DNA of 64,000 nt from Polynucleobacter meluiroseus (GCA_945901245.1 CAMDKY010000004.1:1-64000); one strand, 5' to 3'. Shown: positions 42,317 through 52,568, counted from the first letter of the stretch. A program made the numbers and translations. Notes: generated by a model not told the origin, from the sequence alone.

Positions 42317-43877
42317 GCTTACTCTGCTGGAAATAGGGTGGGCTAACCGGCTTGATCACCGAATCCAAGGCCTTGGCCGAAGACAGCACCCCTGGAATGC
42401 CTGCGCCAGGATGGGTGCTCGCGCCGACCATGTACAAACCATGAATATCTTCGCTGCGATTGTGCGGCCTAAACCAAGCGCTTTGCGTTAGTAAGGGCTC
42501 AAGACCAAAGGCGGCGCCTTTATGAGACAGCAAGCGATCCTTAAAGTCTTGTGGCGTCATCATGAATGACTCGGTGATGTTGGCTTGCAAATCCGGCATC
42601 ACGGTGCTCTCCAACATGCTTGCTATCGACTGACGGTAGGACTCTGCCACGGTTTGCCAATCGGTTCCACTATCCAAGTGGGGCACTGGGGAGAGGACAT
42701 AAAACGTATCGCAACCCTCAGGTGCCATCGATGGATCGGTTGCCGTCGGGCGATGCAAATAAAGACTGAAGTCTTTGGCTAAATGGTGCTTTTTAAAAAT
42801 ATCATCCAGCAGCGTTTTATAGCGCTCACCCAACAGCATCATGTGGTGTGGAATTTCTGGGTATTTTTTCTTAGTACCAAAATACCAAACAAACAAACTC
42901 ATGGAGTACTTGCCGTTATCAACCTTTTTATCGGTCCATACCTTACGGTATTTAGCATCTACTAAATTTTTATAGGTCCATGCGGTATCGGCATTCGAGA
43001 CCACTAAATCAGAGTACAAAACCTGACCATTTTCAAGCGTGACGCCAGTAACGTGATTGTCTTCAATATTAATTTTACGTACGGTAGAGTTGTAGCGAAC
43101 TTCAACGCCCTGCTCGCCCAGTAACTTCACTAATCCTTGAATTAGCTGGCCAGTACCACCCATAACGGAATGGACGCCCCATTTACGCTCCAAGGCATTA
43201 ATCAGCGAATATACTGCCGTCACCGAGAAGGGATTACCACCAATCAGCAGTGGATGAAAGCTCATCACTTCACGCAGTTGTGGATTTTTAATGTGCTTCG
43301 CGACCAAGGAATAGAGATTATTCCAAGCGCGCATCTTGACTAGACTCGGAAAGGCTTTCGCCAGATCCCCCAAACTCTGAAAGCAGAAATCGCCCAACTC
43401 TTCAAAGCCTAACTTGTAGCATTTTTCCGCCTCATTTAGAAAGCGCTCATAACCCGGTAAATCCGATGGCTCAAATCTGGCCACTTCTGCGCGCATTTTT
43501 TCTGGATCGCCGGTGTAATGAAAAATCCGCCCATCGGCAAATCGCACTTGATAGAAAGGATCCATCATGCGTAAATCAATGTCGTCTTTCATGTTGCGGC
43601 CACATAAAGTCCACAACTCTTCCAGCAGAAATGGAGCCGTAATAATGGTAGGGCCTGCATCAAAGGTATAGCCATTGCGGCGGTGCACATAGGCGCGGCC
43701 GCCAGGTGAGTCAAGCCGCTCGAGTACCGTTACCTCATAACCCTTCACTGCTAGCCGAATAGCGGCGGCCAAGCCGCCAAAACCACTGCCAATCACAATA
43801 GCCCGAGCGCCTGTCTTTTTAGCTCCGCCTAAAACAGCCAGCTCGGGTAATTTAAATCGATCGACCTTTTGATCCAT
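42303..43877 (-). CDS. crtI: Phytoene desaturase
   Basis: 524 residues from the ATG at 43877, preferred over 43889 because GGGAG lies five bases upstream. The FAD motif (AIVIGSGFGGLAAAIRLAVKG) and the CrtI C-terminal signature (YMVGASTHPGAGIPGVLSSAK) are present. It desaturates phytoene towards neurosporene/lycopene. It follows pufC by 43 nt, so crtI and crtB probably belong to the bchCXYZ-puf transcription unit. Confidence 0.95.
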   Translation of the reverse strand: MDQKVDRFKLPELAVLGGAKKTGARAIVIGSGFGGLAAAIRLAVKGYEVTVLERLDSPGGRAYVHRRNGYTFDAGPTIITAPFLLEELWTLCGRNMKDDIDLRMMDPFYQVRFADGRIFHYTGDPEKMRAEVARFEPSDLPGYERFLNEAEKCYKLGFEELGDFCFQSLGDLAKAFPSLVKMRAWNNLYSLVAKHIKNPQLREVMSFHPLLIGGNPFSVTAVYSLINALERKWGVHSVMGGTGQLIQGLVKLLGEQGVEVRYNSTVRKINIEDNHVTGVTLENGQVLYSDLVVSNADTAWTYKNLVDAKYRKVWTDKKVDNGKYSMSLFVWYFGTKKKYPEIPHHMMLLGERYKTLLDDIFKKHHLAKDFSLYLHRPTATDPSMAPEGCDTFYVLSPVPHLDSGTDWQTVAESYRQSIASMLESTVMPDLQANITESFMMTPQDFKDRLLSHKGAAFGLEPLLTQSAWFRPHNRSEDIHGLYMVGASTHPGAGIPGVLSSAKALDSVIKPVSPPYFQQSKHAAT

Positions 43878-43920
43878 TACTACTCCCAATCATTAGCAGA
43901 GCTTGAAAACCAAGCCCCAC

Positions 43921-44961
43921 TTACTTCTGTTGCGCTACAGTTACAGGCTTTTCAGTTGGCGGTCCGACTAAGTAAGGGAAGTCTTTCAGCATACTTTTTC
44001 CCAACAAAGGCTTATTCACCCCTTGATGGCAGGTGGCGCAATTCGCTTTGGCAACATCCCCATCAGGTCCTAAGCGGTTCGGCGGAAAAATCGATGTGAT
44101 GGGCACGATGTAATTACTGTTCACGTCCTTTACCATCTGTATGCCATACCAAGCCTGTGCTCGTTGTGGTGGACTTTGCTCCCATTCCGCAAAAGCTCTG
44201 GAGTTATGGCAATAGGTGCAATTGACACCCAAAGCATTGGATTGATGGATCATTACCGCAAAGACCGATTCAGTTTCCTGAATCGATTTGACATGGCCGT
44301 TCGGTAGAGCAGTAGGTCCTGTTACACGGGCAGCATCTTTACCAGCCAAGAAATAACTTGAGAAGGGTTGATTGGGCAAAGAGGAATAGCCGACCACTGG
44401 CGAGGGCATGTTTTGACCATTGCGATTACCCAGCATGCCGCCTTTTTTCTTTTCTGCGGTTTCAAACCAAACTTCTTTCGGTATTGCATTACCCCGATGG
44501 CAGGTATAGCAGGTCACGCCGGTATCTTTGACGTGAGTATTCCAATTGGAATTGATTGCCTGTGTCATCTGAATCATCGTACGCGAAACGTTTTTGGTGT
44601 AAACCGAATCGTCTGCAAAGTTCTGCACATTGTGGCAATAGCCACAGCCTTCATTTGGAGCAATCCAAGCCGTCATCGCCACCATGAAACTAGTGAACTG
44701 CGCTTCACTTAAGTTACCCAGTACTTTGACGTTTTTGTACACCGCACTTGCCTTGGGTCCATCGGGAGAGGCAGCTACGCTCACAGGAACAATATTTTCA
44801 GCCGCTAACTTTTCCTGTGTACGGGGATTATTAATCTCCACCATCGCTGTGCCGCGGAAACCGGTTTGTACGGCATCAATCGGTGGTCGCTCACAACCTG
44901 TTAACAGGGCTGCCGAGGCGAGACCTAAAATAATCAGTAATTTATTGAGTCCAGCGTTCAT
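43921..44961 (-). CDS. pufC: Reaction centre tetraheme cytochrome c subunit
   Basis: 346 residues with a lipoprotein signal (LLTGC, Cys23) and exactly four CxxCH heme sites at 106-110, 151-155, 248-252 and 308-312. It anchors to the periplasmic face of the reaction centre and re-reduces the special pair. Its start overlaps the pufM stop by 1 nt. Confidence 0.97.
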   Translation of the reverse strand: MNAGLNKLLIILGLASAALLTGCERPPIDAVQTGFRGTAMVEINNPRTQEKLAAENIVPVSVAASPDGPKASAVYKNVKVLGNLSEAQFTSFMVAMTAWIAPNEGCGYCHNVQNFADDSVYTKNVSRTMIQMTQAINSNWNTHVKDTGVTCYTCHRGNAIPKEVWFETAEKKKGGMLGNRNGQNMPSPVVGYSSLPNQPFSSYFLAGKDAARVTGPTALPNGHVKSIQETESVFAVMIHQSNALGVNCTYCHNSRAFAEWEQSPPQRAQAWYGIQMVKDVNSNYIVPITSIFPPNRLGPDGDVAKANCATCHQGVNKPLLGKSMLKDFPYLVGPPTEKPVTVAQQK

Positions 44962-45962
44962 TATTTTGCTCCCTGAATAGCGACAGGTGCCATCGGTGCA
45001 CTCAATGCAGGATCGGCAACTACTTCAAAGTAGGCAGGGTATGCCGGAGCAATGCCGTGTTTAACCCCCCATAGGTACCAGTTATCCACCACGGTACCGG
45101 TTAATAAGATTCCAATTCCGCCCGTAATTGGGGTCAATACTGCAAACCACCAAGCCCAGCGGTGAATCGATTCCATCGTCGCATTAAAGCCCATAGTCCA
45201 GCGCCAGAAAAGACCAGCGCGCTCGGATGCCGTTCCACGATCGACGATTTGCTCAATCTCGCGCTCGCCGCCAAAACGGCTGACTGCCAAGATGGTTGCC
45301 CCGTGCATTGCAAAGAGCAATACCGAGCCATATAAGAACACAATCGACAGCATGTGGAAGGGGTTGTAGAACAAATTACCGTAGCGAATCGAAAAGGCAG
45401 TGGTCCAGTCGAGATGAGAGAAGATACCAAATGGAACGGCCTCAGCCCAGCTACCCATCAGTACGGGACGTATCAGACCAAGCACTAAAAATAACCATAT
45501 TGCAGCGGCAAATGCCCAAGGTACATGGGTTCCCATACCCAATGCAATCGCACGGCGATAGGTGCGATACCACCACAACATAATTGAGATCGTTGTGAAG
45601 AGACCAGCGATTAACCACCAGCCGCCTTCATTCATGGGCGGAAAGGTCAGGCCATATTTAGGCGCAGGTGGATCCAGTGATAACCAAAATAGCTGGCGTA
45701 CAAACTGAATTGGGTTCCAATCCACCTGGGCCAGCATATTAAAGCCGATCAGAACAAACGCGGTGATGCCAAACATCAATGAGGCAACGCCAAGTCGGCC
45801 TAAATAAATGGGTCCGAGCTGCGCATTACCGATGACCCCCATGAGGTAACTAAAACCAAATGGTTTAGTGCGCTCCCGCATATCGTAGGCATTGATCGGC
45901 ACGCCATGACTAGCGGGACCAGTTACTTGAGTTTGGGTAAATAAATTTTGATATTCCATCAT
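44961..45962 (-). CDS. pufM: Reaction centre M subunit
   Basis: 333 residues, five membrane helices. Ligand segments are visible ([30 protein letters not shown]) for the special pair, accessory pigments and iron. AGGAGA precedes tandem ATG codons (45962 and 45959). It has a C-terminal extension of about 15 residues, as in species with PufC. Confidence 0.97.
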   Translation of the reverse strand: MMEYQNLFTQTQVTGPASHGVPINAYDMRERTKPFGFSYLMGVIGNAQLGPIYLGRLGVASLMFGITAFVLIGFNMLAQVDWNPIQFVRQLFWLSLDPPAPKYGLTFPPMNEGGWWLIAGLFTTISIMLWWYRTYRRAIALGMGTHVPWAFAAAIWLFLVLGLIRPVLMGSWAEAVPFGIFSHLDWTTAFSIRYGNLFYNPFHMLSIVFLYGSVLLFAMHGATILAVSRFGGEREIEQIVDRGTASERAGLFWRWTMGFNATMESIHRWAWWFAVLTPITGGIGILLTGTVVDNWYLWGVKHGIAPAYPAYFEVVADPALSAPMAPVAIQGAK

Positions 45963-45973
45963 GATCTCTCCTA

Positions 45974-46798
45974 TTAGCTCCAGATGGGCAAGTTAAGCCA
46001 CCATGTCCACCATTCAGGCCATCCTTTGGTCCAGAATGGGCCGCTAATCACAATACAAACAGCGCTCCAAAAGCCTGCCGATAAAGCTAGAAACAAGCCA
46101 ACCCGGTGAATGCCTAAGGTACCAACGGAGTAGCCAACAAAATCCCGAAAGAAGGTATCTTCATGCTCAGGCGTTTTTACATTGTGGCCAGGCTGCGGGT
46201 TTGTTGATGACAAAACCAAGGCACCATGCAATGACAATGCCAAAGTCGTAGTGAAGAAGAAAGTAACAGCCAGCATGTGCGCCGGGTTGTAATGGAAGTG
46301 CAGATACTGATACCCGGTATTCGATACCCAATCCAAATGACTCAAGATGCCGTAGGGGAAGCCATGTCCCCAAGCGCCCATCAAGACTGGACGAATGACC
46401 ACTAAGGTGAAGTAAGCAAAGATCGCCATACCAAAAGCAACCGGAACATGTAGCCCCATGCCCAGCTTGCGGCAAATTTCGACTTCACGGAGTGCCCACG
46501 ATATAAAGGCACCTAAGGCGCAGATCGTGATGATTTGCCATAAACCACCTTCCATCATCGGCGCCGGTCCTAGCCCGTAACTGATGTCGGGCGGCGCAAT
46601 ATTAATCTGCCACACATTCCAAACGCCGGATTGGGCAGCGCCCCAGAGTATGAGCGCAGTACCTAAAAAGCTAAAAAATATGGTTGTGACGCCAAAAAAA
46701 CCAACATAGAATGGCCCAACCCAGAAATCAAAGAGATCTCCGCCGATTAAGGTGCCACCGCGTACGCGGTATTTCTTTTCAAAATTGAGCATAGCCAT
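45974..46798 (-). CDS. pufL: Reaction centre L subunit
   Basis: 274 residues, five membrane helices, starting [20 protein letters not shown]. The conserved [22 protein letters not shown] and GIHRVGLF supply bacteriochlorophyll and iron histidines. 11 nt before pufM. It is separated from pufA by a 97-nt stretch with hairpins. Confidence 0.97.
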   Translation of the reverse strand: MAMLNFEKKYRVRGGTLIGGDLFDFWVGPFYVGFFGVTTIFFSFLGTALILWGAAQSGVWNVWQINIAPPDISYGLGPAPMMEGGLWQIITICALGAFISWALREVEICRKLGMGLHVPVAFGMAIFAYFTLVVIRPVLMGAWGHGFPYGILSHLDWVSNTGYQYLHFHYNPAHMLAVTFFFTTTLALSLHGALVLSSTNPQPGHNVKTPEHEDTFFRDFVGYSVGTLGIHRVGLFLALSAGFWSAVCIVISGPFWTKGWPEWWTWWLNLPIWS

Positions 46799-46816
46799 TT
46801 ATGCACTCCTTACTAA

Positions 46817-46832
46817 ACGAGATAGTTCTCGT
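46817..46832 (-). other. Hairpin 1 in pufA-pufL gap
   Basis: ACGAGA (46817-46822) pairs with TCTCGT (46827-46832) across the loop TAGT. It lies just ahead of pufL. Intercistronic hairpins at this place protect pufBA mRNA from 3' decay in Rhodobacter. Confidence 0.6.
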
Positions 46833-46843
46833 CTCTAATTAAT

Positions 46844-46888
46844 CTGCCGTAAGCAGGTAACTATCGCTAGGTACCCACTTACGCCGGT
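46844..46888 (-). other. Two weaker hairpins in pufA-pufL gap
   Basis: CTGC/GCAG (46844-46856, 5-nt loop) and GTACC/GGTAC around a 10-nt loop (about 46870-46890) follow the first hairpin. Together they fill the gap after the pufA stop. Stems are short, so stability is uncertain. Confidence 0.4.
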
Positions 46889-46895
46889 ACAACAA

Positions 46896-47072
46896 TTACT
46901 TCTTGGAAGCTGCAACTGCAGCTTGATACTCCGCTTGACTCAAGCCATCGAGCCATTTGTATTGAGTGGTACTCAATAGGATCAAATGAATCATTGCGGC
47001 CAAAGCAAAGAGAAAAACGCCCTGCGCAACCATCGCGCGTAGTGGGTCGTATAGTTTCCAAATTCTCCACAT
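46896..47072 (-). CDS. pufA: LH1 antenna alpha subunit
   Basis: 58 residues, [20 protein letters not shown] at the start, one membrane helix with the bacteriochlorophyll-binding His29 ([11 protein letters not shown]) and the TQYKWLDG motif after it. GGAG lies eight bases before the ATG. A longer frame over the same DNA in another register is only its shadow. 10 nt after orf73, 97 nt before pufL. Confidence 0.96.
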   Translation of the reverse strand: MWRIWKLYDPLRAMVAQGVFLFALAAMIHLILLSTTQYKWLDGLSQAEYQAAVAASKK

Positions 47073-47082
47073 AATGTTTCTC

Positions 47083-47304
47083 CTAATTTAAGTAAGACAT
47101 AAAGCTATAAACGCCGCTTTCGACAGTCTTAAAAAATGATGCGCTGTCTGAACTTCCAAACAGCCAGCTTTTTTGAGATGCCGGCAAAACGATCGTTAAC
47201 AAGGCAACCCCAAAGATCACTACATAACTAATTAAAAAAATAAGTTTGAAAGACAGTCTGTCGTCTACCAAATTTTTATTTAAAACTTCTGCATTTATCT
47301 TCAT
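47083..47304 (-). CDS. Small membrane protein between pufB and pufA (orf73)
   Basis: 73 residues: a charged N-terminus ([16 protein letters not shown]), one membrane helix (about 20-40, [20 protein letters not shown]) and a Ser/Phe-rich tail ([18 protein letters not shown]). GAGGTG six bases before the ATG is a strong ribosome binding site, and pufA follows after 10 nt, so it looks genuinely expressed. In the standard order pufB is followed directly by pufA. Candidates by size are PufQ- or PufX-like factors, but no clear sequence match is visible: it lacks His for pigment and the Gly-rich helix of PufX. Function unknown. Confidence 0.75.
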   Translation of the reverse strand: MKINAEVLNKNLVDDRLSFKLIFLISYVVIFGVALLTIVLPASQKSWLFGSSDSASFFKTVESGVYSFMSYLN

Positions 47305-47348
47305 GATTCACCTCTTCACTTTATTTTCTAAAACTTAATTACTACTTC

Positions 47349-47495
47349 TTAAAAAAACCATGGACGCCACGCCCATACGAGGATGTGCGCAACAACAGCG
47401 ATTGCAGTAAATCCAAGAAGTCCTTGTACATAAAATGTATGGAATTCTTGAGCCTCTGCATCGGTAAGCCCAGATATAGATCTGTTTTCACTCAT
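47349..47495 (-). CDS. pufB: LH1 antenna beta subunit
   Basis: 48 residues with the LH1-beta signature ([20 protein letters not shown] and the WAWRPWFF end). His37 in VVAHILVW is the bacteriochlorophyll ligand and His19 is the second conserved His. AAGGAG lies about nine bases before the ATG. It is too short for most gene callers. Confidence 0.96.
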   Translation of the reverse strand: MSENRSISGLTDAEAQEFHTFYVQGLLGFTAIAVVAHILVWAWRPWFF

Positions 47496-47515
47496 GATGA
47501 ATACTCCTTAAGACT

Positions 47516-47527
47516 GACCTTGCGGTC
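47516..47527 (-). other. GNRA-type hairpin in pufB leader
   Basis: On the gene strand GACC-GCAA-GGTC forms a 4-bp stem capped by a GNRA tetraloop. It sits directly ahead of the pufB Shine-Dalgarno. A longer alternative pairing (AAGAC/GTCTT) would use the same bases. Confidence 0.45.
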
Positions 47528-47530
47528 TTT

Positions 47531-47576
47531 TCTACATCACCCCTGTAGATTTGGGGACATGGCATGGTGGTGCCAT
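47531..47576 (-). other. Two hairpins between bchZ and pufB
   Basis: TCTACA/TGTAGA (47531-47549, 7-nt loop) and ATGGCA/TGCCAT (47559-47576, 6-nt loop) are perfect 6-bp stems in the 123-nt gap. Neither has a U-tract, so they look like 5' stabilisers or processing sites of the puf mRNA rather than terminators. No PpsR box was found in this gap. Confidence 0.5.
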
Positions 47577-47618
47577 ATTCGGTTTGCCCTAACTGCAGGC
47601 TAATTGTTTGGTGTATGC

Positions 47619-49079
47619 TCATGCGGTTTCCATCACCCCTAAAGACGTTTTGGATTTATTCACACAAGCAACGGTGACGCGTTCTAAATTTCCGCTGCGC
47701 GCCTCGCGCTCGGACATATCGCGCAGGCGCTTTGCAACGGAGATCTGGGTCAACACAGGCTGGCCACTAATTAAGCGATTCAGCAGTAATTGCGCTTCGA
47801 CATCCCATGGCATTGCATGGATCGCGGTTTTCAAACGGGCTGGAGTAGGATCCACCTTATCCATCTCCGTGCCCAAGGGCAGAATATGAAAGAGTGCATC
47901 AAACAGCGCATTGCATACTTCTTGAATTAAGTAAGCCGCTCCCGAATAGCCCATGTAAGGGGTTCCGGTATGCCGACGAATAATCGCCCCGGGGAAAGAT
48001 GCAGGAATATAAGAGCAACGTGCATTGACTTCGCTGGCATACATCCGTTCGTTGTAACTACCAAATAGAACCAATGGCGTTTTCTTTTGTACTAAATTAC
48101 GAATCTCCATGTTGTCCGTTTTTTGGCCTGGCATTCTGGAGACTGCAAAGTTGCAAGGTAGGCCCATTTCAGTCTCTAAGAAATGACTGACGCCGCGTGT
48201 GTAGGTTTCATTAGCCACGATTGCAAAGCTCGCGGTACCAAAAAAGTCCTGGGTCACCGAGCGCCACAAGTCCCATACTGGCTTTAAGGTCGTATTTTTT
48301 TCCAATGCTATGAATGGCTCTGGATCAAGACCAGTCAATTCGCCTAATTTACGTAAAAATGACGTAGTGGAATGCATGCCAATTGGCGCTTGCAAATAGG
48401 GCCGCTCTAATGTTTCGCAGAGGAGGCGACCAAATTCACGGTACATGCAAATATTCACGTCGGAATCAGCCAACTTTTCCACATCAGCTAAATGGCTGCT
48501 AAGCGGAAACACCATATTGATTTGGGCGCCAATGCCCTCCACCAAGCGTTTAATTTCGGCTAGGTCACTGTATAAATTGAATGTGCCATACGCTGGTCCA
48601 ATAATATTCACCATTGGCTTTTCGCCATCTTTACGCGCTGGCCGTGCTGGTATTTTCTTCAATCCATACTCGGTCCATAACCAGTTCATCGCCCGGTTAG
48701 CGCACTGCCACTGATCTTCATCAATCGTTCTAGGCAAAAAGCGCTTGATGCCGGTACCTTCTGGAGTAACGCCGCCGCCAATCATCTCTGCAATCGATCC
48801 AGTAACCACTACCGCTGGTAAATCAGGATCCAGTACTTTATGTGCCCGCTTCATCGACTCTTCGGTGCCTTCGCGGCCCAATTGCTCTTCTGCTAGTCCA
48901 GTTACCACGATGGGTAACTCATGGGGTGGCAATGCATCGGTGTAATGCAACACCGATGTCACCGGAAGGTTTTCGCAACCCACCGGTCCATCAATGACAA
49001 CTTGCAACCCCTTGATTGCAGTAAATACATAGACAGCGCCCCAGTAGCCGCCAGCACGATCGTGGTCTAGTACTAGCAT
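47619..49079 (-). CDS. bchZ: Chlorophyllide a reductase, Z subunit
   Basis: 486 residues, nitrogenase-like, beginning [20 protein letters not shown] with cluster cysteine in [10 protein letters not shown]. With BchY it reduces the C7-C8 bond of ring B to the bacteriochlorin. TAATG overlap with bchY. pufB follows after 123 nt. Confidence 0.96.
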   Translation of the reverse strand: MLVLDHDRAGGYWGAVYVFTAIKGLQVVIDGPVGCENLPVTSVLHYTDALPPHELPIVVTGLAEEQLGREGTEESMKRAHKVLDPDLPAVVVTGSIAEMIGGGVTPEGTGIKRFLPRTIDEDQWQCANRAMNWLWTEYGLKKIPARPARKDGEKPMVNIIGPAYGTFNLYSDLAEIKRLVEGIGAQINMVFPLSSHLADVEKLADSDVNICMYREFGRLLCETLERPYLQAPIGMHSTTSFLRKLGELTGLDPEPFIALEKNTTLKPVWDLWRSVTQDFFGTASFAIVANETYTRGVSHFLETEMGLPCNFAVSRMPGQKTDNMEIRNLVQKKTPLVLFGSYNERMYASEVNARCSYIPASFPGAIIRRHTGTPYMGYSGAAYLIQEVCNALFDALFHILPLGTEMDKVDPTPARLKTAIHAMPWDVEAQLLLNRLISGQPVLTQISVAKRLRDMSEREARSGNLERVTVACVNKSKTSLGVMETA

Positions 49080-50602
49080 TAGCCCATCTCCTCTGCTTTA
49101 CGTTTCTTCTGCGCTTTTTCATTGCGGCGACGAGTCTCAGCACGAAAATCCGGGTGATCCACAGGTAAGGCATCCCATACCCCAGCCGAGTAACCGGTAC
49201 CAACACCTTCAAAGAAGTCTTTCATGACATCAAAGCGGGCTTGATTACCAAGGGCTGAATTAATCACCTGCGCTAGCGATCCAGCACCGGCAGCGCCCAT
49301 GAGGGGTCTTGCTGAAATTAAGTTGGTGAAATACAGCGACGGTATTGCTGCTTCTTTGGCTTTTTGCACAATCGGTGTTGTACCAATCACTAAATCGGGC
49401 TTAAATTCATGCATAGCAGCTTCGTCTTGCTCAAGCGATGCACGGTATTGCACATGCACTCCGCGCGATTCCAGCCAATCTTGATCAGCGCTACTCCAAA
49501 TGGTTTTGGGGCAAGCTGTGCCAACGTATTTCACATCAGCACCGCTCTCAATCAGTAAACGGGCAACTAAGAGCTCAGAGCCCTCGTAGCCACTCATCGT
49601 AATACGGCCTTTAATTGGCTTTGCAGCCAGGGCTGCTTTAATCATGGGCAAGAACTGGTCTTTCGATAGCCCTACTTTTGCTTTTGAAATGCCGCAGGCC
49701 TCACCAATCGAATCAAGCCAAGCTGCAGTGCCTTCGTAACCAATGGGGGCTGAGCCGACAATTTTTCGTCCAGCCGCCTCAAATTCACGAATACTCGCGG
49801 TATAAAACGGATGAATCGCTGCAACTACTTTTGAGTCCAATGCTTGATAGAGTTCGCGCCACTCACGGGTTGGCACAACCGGCCCTACTGCTAAACCCAT
49901 TGGCTCGAGCATCATGCCAATTCCAACCGGATCGACCGGGAACATTTCCCCAAGCAAGGTGATGGTTGGCTTGTCGGATACACCATTGCGTGGTGCCGAT
50001 ACAGGACCCGACTCGGCCTCACCGCGGGCATAACGCAACATCGCACTAGCTAATACGTCTTTTGCTTCAGCATGGGTTGGTACGCCAAATCCAGGCACAT
50101 CAATACCAATGATGCGCACGCCATTGATTTCTTTTGGTAGGAGTTGTAAAGGTACGCCGCTAGCGGTTGGCACGCAGAGGTTAATAATCACAATCGCGTC
50201 ATACAGCTCTGGGTTGGCTTCTTTGTAAACTGCGTCCCGAATATCTTCAAACAATTTGCCAGTGACCAGACTTTCCGAGTTGAATGGCACATAACCCACG
50301 CTGCGACGCGCGCCATAAAAGTGGGAAGTAAAGGTCAATCCATAAACGCAGCAGGCAGATCCCGAAAGGATGGTTGCCGTACGGCGCATGCGCAATCCAA
50401 CTCGCAAGGAACCAAAGGCGGGGCACATACTCTGAGGTTGGTCGTGCGGGCCCTTGGGATAATCTTTGGCGTACTGTCCTAGGATCTCACTTTTGTTCGA
50501 TGCATGAGCAGCTGCTAATAATTTTTCTGCGCCAGAGTGGCAGCCCATTCCATCTTGGGTCAGTGCCTCGCTCTGAATTGGAATTATTTTGGATTGGCTC
50601 AT
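49079..50602 (-). CDS. bchY: Chlorophyllide a reductase, Y subunit
   Basis: 507 residues with the nitrogenase-like cluster cysteines ([29 protein letters not shown]). Partner of BchZ in chlorophyllide oxidoreductase. 13 nt after bchX. The C-terminal Lys/Arg-rich tail is typical. Confidence 0.96.
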   Translation of the reverse strand: MSQSKIIPIQSEALTQDGMGCHSGAEKLLAAAHASNKSEILGQYAKDYPKGPHDQPQSMCPAFGSLRVGLRMRRTATILSGSACCVYGLTFTSHFYGARRSVGYVPFNSESLVTGKLFEDIRDAVYKEANPELYDAIVIINLCVPTASGVPLQLLPKEINGVRIIGIDVPGFGVPTHAEAKDVLASAMLRYARGEAESGPVSAPRNGVSDKPTITLLGEMFPVDPVGIGMMLEPMGLAVGPVVPTREWRELYQALDSKVVAAIHPFYTASIREFEAAGRKIVGSAPIGYEGTAAWLDSIGEACGISKAKVGLSKDQFLPMIKAALAAKPIKGRITMSGYEGSELLVARLLIESGADVKYVGTACPKTIWSSADQDWLESRGVHVQYRASLEQDEAAMHEFKPDLVIGTTPIVQKAKEAAIPSLYFTNLISARPLMGAAGAGSLAQVINSALGNQARFDVMKDFFEGVGTGYSAGVWDALPVDHPDFRAETRRRNEKAQKKRKAEEMG

Positions 50603-50615
50603 GGCGTATGGATCA

Positions 50616-51623
50616 TTAGACTTTGTCGTAAATCACTTCGAGGGTTGGCTTGATGACTTCATCTTTGCCAACCATGTCGAAAATAGTAGCGGGTTCAAGC
50701 ACCACATTGCGTCCGACTTGGTCTGCTGAAAACAAGCCGAGTAAGTCATCTGAGGTCATGGGCTTAGGCCGCACAGGTGGCGCCTCTGCCACATTAAGAG
50801 CCAACTCTTCAAAAACCGATGCCCATTGGCTATCGGGCTTACCGATAATTTCGTAACTGGCGCTCTTGCGGCGGATATCTTCGTTTGCAGGGATTGCCGA
50901 CAAAACAGGGATACCTACTTTTTCCGCAAAGGCTTTGGCCTCGCCGGTTCCATCGTCTTTATTAATTACCATGCCCGCTACGCCCACATTACCGCCCAGC
51001 TTACGGAAATACTCTACGGCTGAGCACACGTTATTGGCAACGTAGAGGGACTGCAAATCGTTACTTGCCACTACGATGACCTTTTGGCACATGTCGCGGG
51101 CGATGGGCAAACCAAAGCCACCACAAACGACGTCGCCTAAGAAGTCGAGTAAGACATAATCAAAACCCCAGTCATGGAAGCCCAGTTTTTCGAGGGTTTC
51201 AAAACCATGGATGATGCCGCGCCCACCGCAGCCACGACCGACTTCTGGGCCACCCAACTCCATCGCAAATACGCCATCGCGCTTAAAGCAAACATCACCG
51301 ATTTTGACTTCTTCACCAGCCAGTTTTTTCTTTGATGAGGTTTCAATAATGGTGGGGCACGCCTTGCCGCCGAAGAGCAGTGAAGTGGTATCGCTTTTTG
51401 GATCGCAACCAATTAGTAATACTTTTTTACCTTGCTGCGCCATCATGTACGACAGGTTGGCCAAGGTAAAACTTTTACCGATTCCGCCTTTGCCGTAAAT
51501 TGCAATGATCTGTGTTTTTTTCGTTACCTCGCCGGTGTGCACTGGATCTGGCTCCACCGCAGCTTCTTTTTTTAAGTTCGTAAACTGAATCGTGATTTCT
51601 TTTGGGTTTACTGGGGCGTTCAT
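50616..51623 (-). CDS. bchX: Chlorophyllide a reductase, X subunit
   Basis: 335 residues from the ATG at 51623, which overlaps the bchC stop as ATGA and has GGAGAA upstream. NifH-like with P-loop [17 protein letters not shown] and cluster cysteines ([20 protein letters not shown]). It supplies ATP-driven electrons to BchYZ. Confidence 0.96.
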   Translation of the reverse strand: MNAPVNPKEITIQFTNLKKEAAVEPDPVHTGEVTKKTQIIAIYGKGGIGKSFTLANLSYMMAQQGKKVLLIGCDPKSDTTSLLFGGKACPTIIETSSKKKLAGEEVKIGDVCFKRDGVFAMELGGPEVGRGCGGRGIIHGFETLEKLGFHDWGFDYVLLDFLGDVVCGGFGLPIARDMCQKVIVVASNDLQSLYVANNVCSAVEYFRKLGGNVGVAGMVINKDDGTGEAKAFAEKVGIPVLSAIPANEDIRRKSASYEIIGKPDSQWASVFEELALNVAEAPPVRPKPMTSDDLLGLFSADQVGRNVVLEPATIFDMVGKDEVIKPTLEVIYDKV

Positions 51624-52567
51624 GGTGCACTTCTCCAATCCACAATCATTTTTAAACAGCGGGCATCTTCAAACGCTGTGCGGTAGACATCATCGATTTG
51701 GGCTGATGAGCGATGGTGTGTAATCAAGTCATCCAAACTCAGAAGACCTGCATCAATGCAATTCTTTACAGCACTTAAATCACTCGGATCCCATTGGGAT
51801 GCAATCCGTAACTTGGCTTCCCGCATAAAAGCAGGTGCAAACTGAAACACAATGTCATTCTCATAAAAGCCGGCGAGAATAATTTCGCCGCCGTGCTTTA
51901 GTCGCATCATCAATTGATTTAGTACTTGGGCTTGACCGCTCGCATCACAAATGCGGGCGTAGTCTTTTCTTGCATCGCTATCAGGGTGTATTACTTGATA
52001 CCCTTTGGCACCACTCATCCGATCGGTATTGACTTCCCAGACGACTGGCTGATGCCCGAGCATGACAGCAATTCGAGCAATTAAACGCCCCACTACCCCA
52101 TGGCCAATAATTAAGTCGGGTTGTTTATGTACATTACCCTGCGTGACGTGATAGGCAGTTGCAGCCAAGGCAAGCAGTACACCCTCTCTACCAATTTGCT
52201 CTGATAGGGACGTAACACGTGCGGAAGGCACGACTACGTGAGACGCTGCGCCGCCAAACAATCCCTTGATATCGCCAAAGCATTTAGCTCCTGGTACAAA
52301 TACCCGTTGACCGACTGGAATGGTGGCTTTTGCGCCCGCTTCAATGACTCTACCGACCGATTCATATCCAGGCACCAAGGGGTAGCCCATGCCTGGGAAA
52401 TCCGGCATGGTTCCGTTCCACAGCAATTTTTCTGTGCCGGTACTGATGCCGCTCCACTCAATCTCCACCACGATGTCATCCGCTTTGGGCTCATCAAGCA
52501 CAAGTCTGCTGAGCTTGAGTTCTTTTGGAGACTCAATGACAACAGCAGTGGAATGGATAGTACTCAT
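51620..52567 (-). CDS. bchC: 3-hydroxyethyl bacteriochlorophyllide a dehydrogenase
   Basis: 315 residues, zinc-type alcohol dehydrogenase fold (PLVPGYESVGRVIEAGA, VFVPGAKCFGDI, IIGHGVVGRLIARIA). It oxidises the C3 hydroxyethyl group to acetyl. First gene of the bchCXYZ-puf-crtIB unit, preceded by two PpsR-type boxes. Confidence 0.95.
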   Translation of the reverse strand: MSTIHSTAVVIESPKELKLSRLVLDEPKADDIVVEIEWSGISTGTEKLLWNGTMPDFPGMGYPLVPGYESVGRVIEAGAKATIPVGQRVFVPGAKCFGDIKGLFGGAASHVVVPSARVTSLSEQIGREGVLLALAATAYHVTQGNVHKQPDLIIGHGVVGRLIARIAVMLGHQPVVWEVNTDRMSGAKGYQVIHPDSDARKDYARICDASGQAQVLNQLMMRLKHGGEIILAGFYENDIVFQFAPAFMREAKLRIASQWDPSDLSAVKNCIDAGLLSLDDLITHHRSSAQIDDVYRTAFEDARCLKMIVDWRSAP

Positions 52568-52568
52568 G

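Noticed and set aside
46879-47070. 63-codon frame on the minus strand at the pufA position
   Set aside because: Its translation is Cys/Ser-rich and unlike any antenna peptide. The neighbouring frame (46896-47072) gives a textbook LH1 alpha subunit with a good ribosome binding site.
47083-47304. orf73 as PufX
   Set aside because: PufX lies after pufM in Rhodobacter and has a Gly-rich helix. The faint likeness of the C-terminal tail is too short to count as homology.
47583-47592. TTTGCCCTAA ahead of pufB as another copy of the shared upstream element
   Set aside because: It has a mismatch in the core and no PpsR box or plausible core promoter at the matching distance.
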